Made by a program: the position numbers and the translations under genes. A DNA stretch of 64,000 nt from Arcuatula senhousia (lineage: Eukaryota; Mollusca; Bivalvia; Mytilida; Mytilidae): assembly GCA_963971305.1 (NCBI GenBank), contig OZ020317.1, positions 11,736,001-11,800,000 of the forward strand, given 5' to 3'. Shown piece by piece: positions 10,563-21,530 of this stretch (positions are counted from its first letter, which is position 1; each line of letters starts with the position of its first letter). Below the pieces are notes generated by a model that saw nothing but the letters and a program-made list of their open reading frames with translations, had not been told where the DNA came from and did no database searches.

Positions 10563-12153
10563 CAGGGGCGTAACTTATTTAAGATATTACAGAAAATCAC
10601 AACCATTTGTTATCAGGAGTTGCCTGCCCTTACAATCTTCCCATGTAATAACATACATATGTAATTTGTTGGAAACCATGGTCTAGGATAACAAATGTGT
10701 GTTATTTAGTAAAAAAGTCATAATAACTCACACATGTTATTGTACTGCAAAATTGCAGCTAATCTGCTCAGTAAATTTTCACAAAATTCTATCATGCACA
10801 TTAAGTTTTTGTCTCGCCTGCGAAGCAGAGCGGGACATAGGTGTTACTTTACCGGCGGCGGCGGCGGCGACGGCGGCGTTAACTTTTTGGAAAAGTTTTA
10901 TGAGCACCTCCATATCTCAAGAACTATAGGTCCTGGGTTGATGAAACTTGGTATGCATATGCCCCAGTTGTAGCTTAGCACAGTTGCATCCCCATCTTTT
11001 GACCTTGACCTTGATTTTCTGGTTGAATGACTTTGACAATTTTCAATACATATAATAGCAATGAAAAAGTTTTGCGAGCACCTCCATATCTCAAGAACTA
11101 TAGGTCCTAAGTTGATGAAACTTGGTATGCATATGCCCCAGTAGTAGCTTAGCTCAATTGCATCCCCATCTTTTGACCTTGACCTTGAATTTCCGGTTGA
11201 GTGACTTTGACAATTTTCAATACTTATAATAGCAATGGAAAAGTTTTGCGAGCACCTCCATATCTCAAGAACTATAGGTCCTAGGTTGATGAAACTTGGT
11301 ATGCATATGCCCCAGTAGTAGCTTACCACATTTGCATCCCCATCTTTTGACCTTGACCTTGATTTTTTGGTTGAGTGACTTTGACAATTTTCAATACATA
11401 TAATAGCAATGGAAAAGTTTAGCGAGCACCTCCATATCTCAAGAACTATAGGTCCTAGGTTGATGAAACTTGGTATACATATGCCCCAGTAGTAGCTTAG
11501 CACAGTTGCATCCCCATCTTTTGACCTTGACCTTGATTTTCCGGTTGAGTGACTTTGATTATTTTTATTGCATATATTTGCAATGTTTAAGTTCTATAAA
11601 CATCTTTTGATCTCAGAAACTGAAAATCCATGTAAATTCAAAATATAGTGGAAGTAAGAAAGAATAATTGTTTCTGATGGTGCCGGCAGGCGAGACATAC
11701 TTTAGTGTTAACTCTTGTTTTAATTGAAAATCAATATTAAATATAATTAAAGATTTATATCCTTTCATATTGGGCTTAAATATAAAACTTAAATTAATGA
11801 AAGTAGCAAAAATCACAAGGAAAATTACACAAGAAAATGACTCTTTTTTTTCTAAATAAACTCATTTCATGCATTATGTCTATAATAAACCTACTGGTGT
11901 TATGATCCAAAATTATAATCAAATGTATGTGCATCAAATGAGACCATACCTTTTGACTTAAAAAATTAAAAACACTACTTCTTTGCCTCTGTTCAAAATA
12001 ACATATGTAAGTTATTCTAGGATACTATTCCAACAAATCACACATGTATGTTATTACAGGGGAAGGTTGTAAGGGCAGACAATTCTTGATGTTATGATTT
12101 AATAACAAATGGTTGTGATTTTACTGTAATAACTTAAATAAGTTACGCCCCTG
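10563..12153. mobile_element. Long-TIR hAT-like element interrupted by a tandem-core repeat
   Basis: Ends CAGGGGCGTAACTTATTTAA (10563) and its inverted match ending at 12153 extend for more than 100 bp, including 'aatcacaaccatttgtta' and 'tgcccttacaa' blocks. Flanks ACTGT (10558-10562) and ACTGC (12154-12158) are nearly a 5-bp direct repeat. The interior is largely another element (10811-11717). No transposase is seen. Confidence 0.75.
10811..11717 (+). mobile_element. GTCTCGCC-family tandem-core element, 174-bp monomers
   Basis: The head GTCTCGCCTGCGAAGCAGAG can pair with GCGGGAC downstream, then a GGCGGCGGCGG block follows. Four monomers of exactly 174 bp start at 10891, 11065, 11239 and 11413 ('agcacctccatatctcaag' and 'gaccttgaccttga' in each). 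The tail GGCAGGCGAGACATAC ends in 'gtgttaactcttg' at 11717. Head and tail carry inverted GTCTCGCCTGC. A minus-strand frame of 201 codons (10898-11503) is a monomer shadow with a 58-residue period. Confidence 0.85.
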
Positions 12154-12421
12154 ACTGCTAGATCTAGTGGAACATCATGTACATGCAGTTTTATGTTTTG
12201 ATGATTTTGAATCATCTTTAGACAGCTGGTTACACTTTATTTATTTGCAAAAGAATAAAAAAACGTGATAAAAACCCTTACAGGAAATACAAAACAATCA
12301 CAAATAAAACAGACTTCTGGAAAGTTGAAAAATTTTGCCAGTCATTTGGTCAGGCATTTTTTAGAACATGACTGACCGAATAAACATTTGCCGGACCAAA
12401 AAAAACCTGAGAAACCAAAAG
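12154..12421. other. Spacer, nothing recognised
   Basis: AT-rich sequence between two transposons; no ORF or repeat identified. Confidence 0.4.
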
Positions 12422-12707
12422 TTAGGGACGGACCATTTAACTTGAAGGGGGGGCTTTGGTTTTTTGTTTTGGCCAGAAAAAAAAAATATTTTGTGAATGC
12501 GTCATGACAGAATAGCGTCGCGACAGAATATTTTTTTTTATTATTAGCATTATTTTATATGGCAGAAATTCTTCTTCAGAATATTTTTTCTCTTACCCTC
12601 TGCTGCCAAAATATTTTTTTCATCAAAAATTATTTTCAAAATATTTTTTTAGGAAAAAACCAAGGCCCCCCCCCCCCCCCCCTTCAAGTTAAATGGTCGG
12701 TCCCTTA
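12422..12707. mobile_element. MITE with TTA target duplication (PIF/Harbinger-like)
   Basis: Inverted ends GGGACGGACCATTTAACTTG (12425) and CAAGTTAAATGGTCGGTCCC (ending 12704) are flanked by TTA on both sides. The arms continue into a poly-G/poly-C stretch of up to 18 bases, making a strong fold-back. A 3-bp TTA duplication with a GGG start suggests PIF/Harbinger, by analogy only. Confidence 0.7.
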
Positions 12708-12837
12708 AGGTAAAACATGATGAACAGAATATGTTAATTTATTCTCTTATGAATTCAAGAATTCTATTAAAATTTAACATTTCGTTTGAAAATCATAACA
12801 GTCTTCATCTACCACATCATCATTGTCTAATTTGTCA

Positions 12838-12999
12838 CACATAGAATATATAACGAGATTCCATGCCCCCTGCTTGGTCATCAACTTCATCCCCTAAATC
12901 ACTTAGGTTTACCAATGAATTGGGATCATCATCAGAAACTGAAAGTTCATCATCTGGCACTTGAAGCCTTAAGATGAGGCTTAGATTTCTCATGATCAT
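12838..12999 (-). pseudogene. Small acidic ORF, possible exon remnant
   Basis: A 53-codon minus-strand frame has an Asp/Glu-rich middle (VPDDELSVSDDDPNSL, then SDLGDEVDD). It lies just downstream, on the same strand, of a hAT-type zinc-finger fragment and could be a piece of the same decayed gene. I do not recognise it; the bias could be chance. Confidence 0.2.
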
Positions 13000-13064
13000 C
13001 TATAGCTGAGGATCTGAAGTTTGTTGAACCTAAGATGAAAGAACTGTGTTTCCGATTGCGATCA

Positions 13065-13253
13065 TCAACAATAGGCTGTTTGTAAAAAATCTTTACAGTG
13101 AAGACATGTCATTTTCTTTTGAACAGGGTCGTATTGAAGGCACGGGCGACCAGTTTTCCATTTTTCATTAAAGGACCGCTCTTTCTGATTCGCCTCGTAG
13201 TCGAAAAATAAAAAGTGGTTTGACATTAATGACCTAAAAAAGTTGCGATTCAA
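13065..13253 (-). pseudogene. hAT/BED-type transposase N-terminal fragment
   Basis: The 62-codon frame contains ERSFNEKWKTGRPCLQYDP and KKMTCLHCKDF. This 'F...W..GRPWL.YD...K.M.C..C' pattern is what I recall from the N-terminal zinc-binding region of hAT-derived transposase-like proteins. The rest of the protein, including the catalytic region, is absent. It abuts a LINE fragment on the opposite strand at 13220. Confidence 0.5.
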
Positions 13254-13620
13254 TCTTATTAGCTATGGAAAAATATATTCAAAATATCCAAATGATGCAT
13301 CTGTAAAAAAACATTTTTATAAACTTAGAAGAGAGTATAACAAACTACGAAAGTACAAATATAGACAATATAAACAGTCTATTTTAGACCAGCTAGATTC
13401 TCTTCATGACAACAATCCAAAGCTTTATTGGAATCTGATTAATGAACTAAGACAACAAAAGGGACAAGATGAAAAAAGCTCTGCTGTTGATCCGTCAACA
13501 TGGGTATCTCACTTTAAGGGTTTAAACCAAGTAAAACAAAACTTTCAAGAACGCTTAAATCATCTTGAGAGCCTACTTGACACTTTGGAAAAAGAAAAAG
13601 TTTTTAATGAATTAGATATG
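13220..13620 (+). pseudogene. LINE ORF2 fragment (linker before the RT domain)
   Basis: The frame at 13243 reads KYPNDASVKKHFYKLRREYN, then NNPKLYWNLINELR and STWVSHFKGLN, ending at KVFNELD. These are typical of the stretch between endonuclease and reverse transcriptase in non-LTR retrotransposons. Both domains are missing; the frame runs into unrelated sequence after about 13618. Confidence 0.65.
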
Positions 13621-13834
13621 TCATGTATGTTGATCACTACTGATGGTTGGAGTTTTTATGTAATCTTCAGGCTTGATGTTCGACTTTAACTTGCTGTAAA
13701 GAAATAACTCAACTCTACAAACTTGTACATTAGGCCAAAATAGCCAGAAGATTATTGTAGAATATACGGCCCCTTTAATACCAAAAATAGTGAATCGCAC
13801 GTGAAAGATTGTGTACAAAGTACCATAGAACATT

Positions 13835-13977
13835 GTGGCACACATTTGGTTGCTTAAATGCTTAGCTTTATCATGTTTATAGAGCTTTCCGATGTTTCAT
13901 GTCATGACGGACTGTCGGCAATGCTTAATTTTGTTACATTAAGTCATCAAAGCCAGGCTAGCGGAGCCTCTTGTTTT
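13835..13977 (+). repeat. AGCTCACC-family tail fragment
   Basis: A decayed monomer end ('ttgcttaaatgcttagct' near 13850) and the tail 'caggctagcggagcctcttgt' survive; the head is missing. 'aatgctaggagcagacaactc' immediately after (13979) resembles sequence at 30880, upstream of the second zinc-finger gene. Confidence 0.55.
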
Positions 13978-14445
13978 AAATGCTAGGAGCAGACAACTCA
14001 TGTCATACCCAAACACATCCTTTTAATGGTTACAACTGCGCAAATGCTAACAATGCATTAGGAGGTACCCTTGTATTCATTTTTTTTTAAATGGTTATTG
14101 ACCGATTTTAACTTTCTACGAGTCAAAATCTTTCAGTTAACATCCAAACGTTTATTTTTATACGACCGCCAAAAAAAATTGCGGACGTACATGTATAATG
14201 GTATGATGCTGTCGTCGTGTGCGTCGTCGCCTTCGTCATCGTCTGCGTCGTTGTCCAGAACTTTAGTGTTGCCACAATAACCTAAGTACTAGGTATCCAA
14301 TTGCTATGAAATTTGACAATGATGTTCCTTACCAGTAAAGGATGGATGGGAATGATTTTGAGGCTTCCCCCTTTTTTCGTTTAGAAATTAGGGGCCAAAA
14401 AGGGGTAAAAATGATGTTTTCTTCTTGTTTGTTCCCACAATAACT

Positions 14446-14915
14446 CTTTGAAAATCTTCTCCGCCAAAACGATTCAAGGGATTGCTTTGAAACTTTGCAC
14501 ACTTCATCTATGTGATGTCCGCTACCACGATTGCACAAATGGTGACCGCTTCCAAAAAACATGGCTGCAGTTACTAAAAAAAGACCAGGGGGTCAGACTT
14601 CTGTTTGGCTTGTAAATTAAAAAGTATAAGAGATAGATGAAATTTGATGCCACACTACTGCTTCAGCATCAAAAGCTCTACAAAAGTCTCCATTGAGTCG
14701 AAGTTGTCAGATGACCGCTTATAGGAGTTATGGCCCCCTAAAGGTGAAAAAAAGCATTTTTTCATGCTTTTGGCCTATGGAATCAAAACATAGCAGATAG
14801 AGAGAAGCTGTTGCTTGCTTAAATGTTCAGCTCATAAAGCTCTACAAAAGTCTTAATAGGACCGAAGTTGTCAGATGATCCCTATTAGGGGTAACGGCCC
14901 CTAAAATGACGTTTT
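14446..14915 (+). repeat. AGCTCACC-family segment lacking its head
   Basis: It starts with 'tctttgaaaatcttctccgcc', which matches the sequence after the head in the copies at 24906 and 58443, and contains two monomer anchors (near 14706 and 14866). It runs directly into a complete head at 14916, so two copies are joined or one was partly duplicated. Confidence 0.6.
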
Positions 14916-15857
14916 TAGCTCATCTGACCCGAAGGGTCATGTGAGCTATTGTCATCACTTGGCGTCCGTCGTCCGTCGTCCGTAAACTTTTTAAAACGTT
15001 AACTCCTCTGACACTATAAGTCCAATTGCAACCAAACTTGGTATGGTTGTTCATTAGCATTTGGTGCTTAGAACTGATGTGGCGATTTTTGATTCGTCGT
15101 AAAACATGGATGCCATGGCTAAAAATAGAACATAGGGTAAATGGCAGTTTTTTGCAAATAACTCTTAAACGGTGACAGATTTTAAAATTTTGATAGGGAA
15201 CAAAAGTGATCAGCACCACAAGATCTACCAGCTCTGACATTTTGAAAAAAATCCAACAACCCATGTAGGAGTTATTGCCCTTTTTGTGGATTTTTTACAA
15301 ATTTGCACCTGTTTAGCTCAATATCTTGAAAACTATACAAGATATTTGAGAAATTTAAATTGCATATTGTTAAGCTCATCAAGATCTACAAAATATGTAA
15401 TAGGGTCAACGTTGTAGGACCTTTCCTTTGAGGAGTTATTGCCCTTAGAACGTCCAAATTGAGCATTTAAAAAGCATTTCCTCATTACATTGAAAACGTT
15501 AACTCCTCTGACACTTTAAGTCCAATTGGAACCAAACTTGGTATTGTTGTTTATTAGCATTAGGTGTATAGAACTGATGTGGGGATTTTTGATTGGTTGT
15601 AAAACATGGCCGCTGTGGCAAAAAATAGAACATTAGGTTAAACTGCATTTTTTTTTGTGAATAACTCAAAAAGAGTGACAGATTTCTAGATTTTGATTGA
15701 GAACAAAAGTGATCAGCACCTTAAGATCCACCATATTGTCAGATGACCCCCTTATTAATCGTATGACCCTTTCATCTTCAAATATATTTTGCCTAATAAC
15801 CTTTACTTCAGGCACATATTTCAGGTGAGCGATTCAGGCTCCTGAAGCCTCTTGTTT
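14916..15857 (+). mobile_element. AGCTCACC-family element, alternative core
   Basis: The head AGCTCATCTGACCCGAAGGG and GGGTCATGTGAGCT pair in a 14-bp stem; then CGTCCGTCGTCCGTCGTCCG, and a core built on 'tccaattgcaaccaaacttgg' (15010 and 15520, about 510 bp apart) instead of the 158-bp monomer. The tail CAGGTGAGCGATTCAGGCTCC ends in 'agcctcttgtttt' at 15857. It shares both ends with the 58-kb array but not the middle. Confidence 0.75.
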
Positions 15858-17108
15858 TATGTTGTCTGTTTACTTTTTAGTGTTGGTGCAATAACTTAAG
15901 TTCCAGTTATCCCATTGCTATGAAATTTGACATTGATGTTCCTTATCATTAAAGGATGAATGTGATTGATTTTGGGGGTCCCTCCATTTTTTGTCTCAAA
16001 ATTATGGACAAAAAAGAGGCCAAAAATGCTACTTTTATGTTTGTTGGCACAATAACATTAGTTCTAGTTATCCAATTGCTTTGTAATTTTTGGCAATAAT
16101 GTTTTTTACCATAAAGGATGAATGGGATTGATTTTGGGGGTCCCCTTTTTTAGTTTCAAAATTACAGGCCCAAAGGGGCAAAAAAAATTCAAAAATTGTA
16201 TTTTTACCACTATAACGGCCTATTGCTGTGAAATTTGTCAAGAATGTTTCTTACAATAAAATATTGAACGTGATGAATTTTCGCACCCCCCCCTTTTTCC
16301 CCGTATGTCATTTGGAGTCAAAAGGGGACAAAATTGAAACTTTTTTAATTGTGGTCCGATTTTAAAAATGTTTCTTGCTTGTTTGTTCTTGTCAAATAGC
16401 GGTCAAAATTAAGAATTATTTTTTGCAACCCCCCTTTCCACTATTACGTAATTAGGGGCCAAAAGGTGCCAAAAATCGACACTTTTTTATTTGTGGTCCC
16501 ATTTTGAAATTTATTTTGCATGTTCTTGTCAAAAAGCTTATAGACAAAATTAAGAATTTTTGTGACCCCTTTTTTCTCACCTACTTTGTAATAAGGGGCC
16601 AAAATTGAAACTATTTAACTCGTTCAAACTTCACCGAAAATTTCCAGTAACCAAAACTCATCAATCCTCAATAGGCTTTTAAAATGTGAGTGGAAAGTCC
16701 ACAATAAGATGCATGTGTCAAAAACCTTTGTCAGTCTCCCATGGGCTGCATGTGTCCAGAACAATTGACTATCCATATTGGGCCTAAAACGTACAGGGTT
16801 CAACATGCTGCGGTCGTATCATGCTGCACTCGGCGAAGCTTTTTATTAGCCAATAAAAAAACCTATGTCTATGCAGCGTTAATGAACGTAATTTTAGGTT
16901 AAAAAAAAGTGATGATTTTTCGATTTGATTTTCAATATCAAAATTTTCAAAGATGCGAGCTCGAGCGCCCTGTAGACACTTGATTGGCACCAGAATTCCT
17001 TTTTCAATATTTAACATAAGTTTATTCATTCATCTATTTAAATATTATTTTATATCAACCTGTTTTTTTTTTATTCCAAGGTTTATCGAAGGCTATTTTC
17101 AGTTGACC

Positions 17109-17526
17109 TACTCGAGTTAACCCTAGTAGAGTAATTTTCTATTAATATCTCGGTAGGATCATGCGCACTTTATTTTTCAACTGAACATATTATTCTAATG
17201 TCGGGTTATTCCTGTACTTTAGCGACAATATTATAACAATAAAACTTCAAGACTTTTAAATAATCAGATAAAAAAACATTATTTTCTAATGTAACCTATG
17301 GTAAATTTAACTTTAGATACGTTTTATTTCTAAAATCCAGTCACATTGTCGCAGGTTAACTGTTCTCATGACGTCGCGTACTCTACCAACCCTGCCTTTT
17401 CCAGAGCTAAACTCGACTAAGGGTTAAAGGTCATATGGGTTTACCCAAGTCCTAACTCTAGTCTTTTATTTGTCACTCGAGTTAACTCTAGTTAACTAGA
17501 GTAGGTCAACTGCAAAACAGCCTTAG
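17109..17526. mobile_element. TIR element (CAGTTGACCTACTC arms)
   Basis: Left AAGGCTATTTTCAGTTGACC and right GGTCAACTGCAAAACAGCCT are inverted over about 40 bp and rich in GTTAACTCGAG-like palindromes. About 418 bp, no coding frame. Target duplication unclear. Confidence 0.6.
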
Positions 17527-17579
17527 GGTAAAAAAAAATACCGGTGGCAGAGGTTTGCATTTGCGCAGTTGTAACCTAT

Positions 17580-18440
17580 GTTTATGGCCCGACCACGTAT
17601 GTGGATCGGACATATAGTTTTACCCTTGTCCGTCCGTCCGTAACACTTTGGTAAAGTTCTTGGTTAAGGTCCATTACTCAGATACTAGATGTTGGGGGTC
17701 AATGATATTTCACCACCAGATGTGTCATGGGTAGGGCTACACCACCCACTAGAAATTAGGTCACTGTGACCTATATTTCATCAAGGTTAAGTTCTTGGTT
17801 AAGGTCCATAACTTGGATACTAGATGTTGGGGTCAATGATATCTCACTACTAGATTAGTCTTAGGTAAGGTGACACCACCCACTAAAAATTAGGTCACTG
17901 TGACCTATATTTTACGCATGAATGACTTTGGTTAAGTTCCTGGTTAAGGTCCATATCTCAGATACTACATGTTAATGGTCAATGGTATTTCACCACTACA
18001 TGTGTCTTAGGTAACATGATACCACCCAATAAAAATTAGGTCACTGTGATCTATATTTTATGCATGAACGACTTCGGTTAAGTTCTTGGTTAAGGTCCAT
18101 AATTTGGATACTAGATGTTGGGGGTCAATGATATTTCACCACTAGATGTGTCTTGGGTAAGGTGACACCATCCACTAGAAATGAGATCACTGTGACCTAT
18201 ATTTTACACATGAATGACTTTGGTTAAGTTCTTGGTTAAGGTCCATATCTTGAATACTACATGTTAGGGGTCAATAATATTTCACTACTCGATGAGTCTT
18301 GGTAACATTGCACCACCCACCAGAAATAAGGCCACAGTGACCTATATTTTACACATGAACACTTGTGATCAATTTCTTGGTAAAGGTCCATATCCCAGGT
18401 AATAAACAATAGGGTCAATGATACTTCAAGAACGGGATGA
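17580..18440 (+). mobile_element. ATGGCCC-family tandem-core element, 145-bp monomers
   Basis: Head 'atggcccgaccacgtatgtgg' can fold (CCGACCAC with GTGGATCGG) and is followed by GTCCGTCCGTCCG. Six monomers start near 17652, 17786, 17931, 18076, 18223 and 18367 (spacing 134, 145, 145, 147, 144), each with 'ttcttggttaaggtccat'. Related heads without the long array occur near 34900, 37190 and 38430. Confidence 0.8.
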
Positions 18441-18776
18441 CCATATTGTGGCTCATAGACACATTTTCTAGTTTAACATTGTTATGCTAGTTATTTTCTA
18501 AAATAACTCTATAGGGTTAAATCCTTGACTGTTTCTAAGTATTATTTTATGTCTAAAATATTTCTTCAGAATGTTTAAAAAAAAAAACGTCTTCTCCCAA
18601 TTTTTTTTTACCGTTATTATTGAAAATCAAAATTTTTGAATATTTTTTTTTAAACCTAGGCCTCCTCCTTTCTAGTAAATGGTTTCTTCCTTATCATTTT
18701 ACATTACAAAATACATGTAATAATGTTATCATGAAATACACGACAAATGATAATGTGTGAATACACTATATATACT
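18440..18776 (+). repeat. Segment homologous to the 5' flank of the second zinc-finger gene
   Basis: 'gctagttattttctaaaataactct', then 'atttcttcagaatg' and 'gtgaatacactatatatact', align in order with 30940-31170 upstream of the 31-kb zinc-finger gene. No finger sequence follows here; the homology is broken by the transposon at 18779. It is an orphan copy of that flank or a shared dispersed repeat. Confidence 0.5.
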
Positions 18777-18778
18777 AA

Positions 18779-19768
18779 AGATGGCAACTAAACTGTTCAA
18801 AATATACAAACCGATCTTCCAGGCGATTTACCGGTTAACCGGATGATACATGTAACAACAAAAATAGTTCAAGGTGTCGAGTCAAAATGGATTGCGAAAA
18901 AAAAATGTGGGATTGTTACTAAGCCTTTCTGTTAATGCAAGTCAAAAATGAACAATTCGCATTTATAGGCTTGTTTATCTTGTATAAGTTTAGAATATCG
19001 GCGATTACCGTATAGTTTGAATAGAGAAAAAACTAAATGCGTATCATTAAGTTTTACAAAATGTTACTTTTAACACGCAATGGAAAGACGCAAAGGAGTA
19101 CTGATGGGACAAATAAATATCGTTAGCCCAAAAGGCAATGACAAATTCAAAAGACGCAATTTAATGGACATTACGAGTGGCTCCCGCAGGGTTAAAAACA
19201 ACCTGCGACCTGAGGGCTTTTTAGGGGGGACTTCCGACCTACACTTCATAAAATCGACCTAGGCCAAAAAACGACCTGCGACCTCCGCCAAAATATGCCT
19301 TTTAAAAGCGACCTTGCGACCTCGGGCCCCTTTTAAAAGCGACCTTGCGACCTGAGGGGGGTATCCTGTGAGAGCCCCATTACGAGGAAAAAACGAGACA
19401 AACAATGAAGAACAAAGCAGTTTTACAAATAAAAAAAGTTCGATTTAACTGCAATTAGCAATAATTATTCTTAAAATCTGAAATGTTTTTATTATTTCTA
19501 GTGATCGTTTGTATAAATAATTTTGTCCAAACTAATTCCAGGGCTTGGAGTACTTATCGCTAGATACCCATTTCAATCAAATTTCTTTGTGATACTGATT
19601 GTAAATTATGTCAATTTAATTGAGTTTTGAATTTACAATGAAAAAGTAGCAATACAATAATTAAGGTTTTTATTTTAATTTTGAACGATTAATCAATTAT
19701 CAATTTTGTAACCAGTTATGATCTTTCCGACCGAATTACCGGTTAACCGGTTAATCGTTGCCATCCCT
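18779..19768. mobile_element. hAT-like element with GATGGCAAC ends
   Basis: Left AAGATGGCAACT (18779) and right GTTGCCATCCCT (ending 19768) are inverted, and ACCGGTTAACCGG occurs inside both ends. GGGATGGCAAC-type ends are familiar from hAT-like elements. No transposase frame; a smaller MITE sits inside (19178-19378). Target duplication not evident. Confidence 0.55.
19170..19386. mobile_element. 201-bp MITE with 8-bp target duplication
   Basis: ATTACGAG flanks both sides (19170-19177 and 19379-19386). The ends GGCTCCCGCAGG and CCTGTGAGAGCC are inverted at 10 of 12 positions. The interior repeats 'gcgacct' words, including two ~31-bp units near 19300-19360. An 8-bp duplication fits hAT. The 60-codon frame at 19080-19262 crosses the boundary and is not a gene. 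Confidence 0.75.
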
Positions 19769-21199
19769 AATACATGTTTATACTGCAATTGTTCTATACA
19801 AGTAGTCAAACTTTACTGACCGTCTATCGATATGTGATATACGGACAATGTCAGTATATCACTTTAAGAACACACCCCTTTTCTATAGTTTCTTGCATAC
19901 CCCTTTTCTATAGTTTCTTGCATTTGGGCAAACTCATTTCGTCAACACGGGTAACCCGGTCGTCACAATGATTTTATGATCAATTCTACACATGCGTTGA
20001 GTCTTTCAAAATCGGATTACAGCTTCGACCTTGTAGTTCCACATTCTCGACTTGATATCAGTTGCAATCGAAGAAATTGTTGTCATGTTTCCGGTAGAAA
20101 TAAAGTAGGAAGCTTTCGTATGAAAAACAAATATTGGAATGATTTACTGTTTAAAAGTATCTTTAAAATTTACTGCAGACTTTATATGTTAGAAGATAGT
20201 CTATGAATTTACTAAAACGATGTTTATCTACCGGAGCATGGGCGCAACAATCATTTCTAAATATATTCTCTCCCTCGTTACAATTTTGCGCTACTATGGC
20301 TTTATGTATATGAGCATTTAATTTTTGCACAACCACTTGTTCCAATATATAATCGGAAAGACTCAGTTGAACTGACATTCCTAGCATTGACCACAAGAAA
20401 CACGAAAAAGAAATGTTGCATAAAAATCAAAAATTCGAATGTTAATCTTTGGCTGAAAGACGATAGAAAAAAAAAAAATAAAATTCTGAACTATTAACGT
20501 ACACTAACTTATAGCATTGCAATTTCGGATTTTTTTTTTTACATAGTACCGGTAATTTATGCAATCGGATAAATTTTAGTTTACTCTCTTAATTATTTAT
20601 TTAAATTTTGTGTTTTTAATGTTTTTAATAATCTACTTACTGGTATCTTGTTAGAAGATATAATATAAAAATCATTTAGAAAATAAGCTTACATTTCTTT
20701 GCAATCCTAAACGCATAATTTATGTTGAACTTTAAACACGTTTAGTATTCAAACATGCTTAGGATTGTGTTTAAATTGATGAAAATATTCAGGAAAATTT
20801 CTAAGATTGATATTTTTTTATGTGAAACATGTTCAAACCTTTGTTTAGCTTTACTATATTTACTTTGAAAAGAGTTCAGGTTTTAAACACAATCTATGCA
20901 TGTAAAGGGCTAGATTTTTTTTTCATTATCAACGCATTTTAAAAGAATGAACACAATCATGCAACTCAAATAAATCTGTTCAGAGGCAGGGACGATTTCG
21001 GGTTCTTAGGTCAAATTCGTGTACTTCGATTGCCACATAACGATTAATCAGGTTGGACGTATCAAGCAGGCCAATTTGACAGGTGTTATGACCATAAAAG
21101 GAGAGAGGGTCGCTGTGGGGTGATTTATTGATTTTTCAATTTATTCATTTTGTTAAAAAACACGTCGAACAAAATAAAAAAAGTAATGCAGTATAAACA
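19769..21199. other. Spacer with small repeats, no gene recognised
   Basis: It holds a two-copy 26-bp repeat (about 19871-19923, 'ccccttttctatagtttcttgcat') and several short open frames (e.g. minus 20163-20396, 77 codons) without recognisable motifs or homologues in the window. Confidence 0.4.
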
Positions 21200-21343
21200 C
21201 AATAAAAGTACACTGACTCGAAATAAAATTATTTTATACGAATTCGGCTCGAAACAAGTAAACGCTCGGGAGACCCTTGCGTTTTCCTGTTTCTAAGCCT
21301 CATCCGTATAAAAATTTTATTTCGAGTCAATGTACTATTATTG
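21200..21343. mobile_element. Fold-back (snap-back) element
   Basis: Arms of about 65 bp: CAATAAAAGTACACTGACTC (21200) and GAGTCAATGTACTATTATTG (ending 21343) are inverted, with 'tcgaaataaaat' and 'cgtataaaa' also paired. The 10-20-bp middle is GC-richer ('gctcgggagacccttgcg'). Likely a MITE or a copy of a hairpin-forming RNA gene; no target duplication identified. Confidence 0.7.
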
Positions 21344-21469
21344 TTTATATATACTTAAAAGTTCCTATACCAGACAAAGGTTGATCATCCTAGTAAATAA
21401 TTGGTATTTTTAATTTAATTGTTCTATGCTTTTCATTATCATAAAGTGTTTGGCATTTTCAATACTTTT

Positions 21470-21530
21470 GGTAGAGCGTCTCTGATGAGTCTTGAATAGA
21501 CGAAATGCGCGTCAAGCGTAGCAGAATTTA
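21470..21530 (+). ncRNA. Hammerhead ribozyme motif (possibly decayed)
   Basis: CTGATGAG (21482), a GTCT...AGAC helix II closed by 5 nt, then GAAA and 'tgcgcgtc' match the hammerhead core order: CUGAUGA, stem II, GAAA, very short stem III, GUC cleavage site near 21513. Flanks 'gagcgtct' and 'aagcgtag' can partly form stem I. Short GCGCG stem III versions are known from newt satellite and bivalve retrozyme-type repeats. Stem III here has a U in place of the usual C, so activity is uncertain. Confidence 0.6.

Larger units (their letters stand above)
14160..16839 (+). mobile_element. TACGACCGC-family tandem-core element with nested repeats
   Basis: Head TACGACCGC...GCGGACGTA (14160) forms a hairpin and is followed by a GTCGTCGTGTGCGTCGTCG block. 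Core monomers ('tccaattgctatgaaatttgac') occur near 14290, 15905, 16060 and, weakly, 16220, about 155 bp apart apart from the insertion. The tail is 'ctgcggtcgtatcatgctgc' (16808). Two AGCTCACC-family segments split the first monomer from the rest. Non-coding. Confidence 0.65.

Noticed and set aside
10898..11503. 201-codon minus-strand ORF with 58-residue repeats
   Set aside because: Monomers are 174 bp (58 codons), so an open frame repeats by arithmetic; the element is non-coding and monomers elsewhere are not open.
12661..12690. Long poly-C run
   Set aside because: Part of a MITE arm; its exact length may also be a sequencing artefact, so no meaning is attached.
18779..19768. Coding transposon
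   Set aside because: The inverted ends look hAT-like, but no transposase motif is present in any frame.
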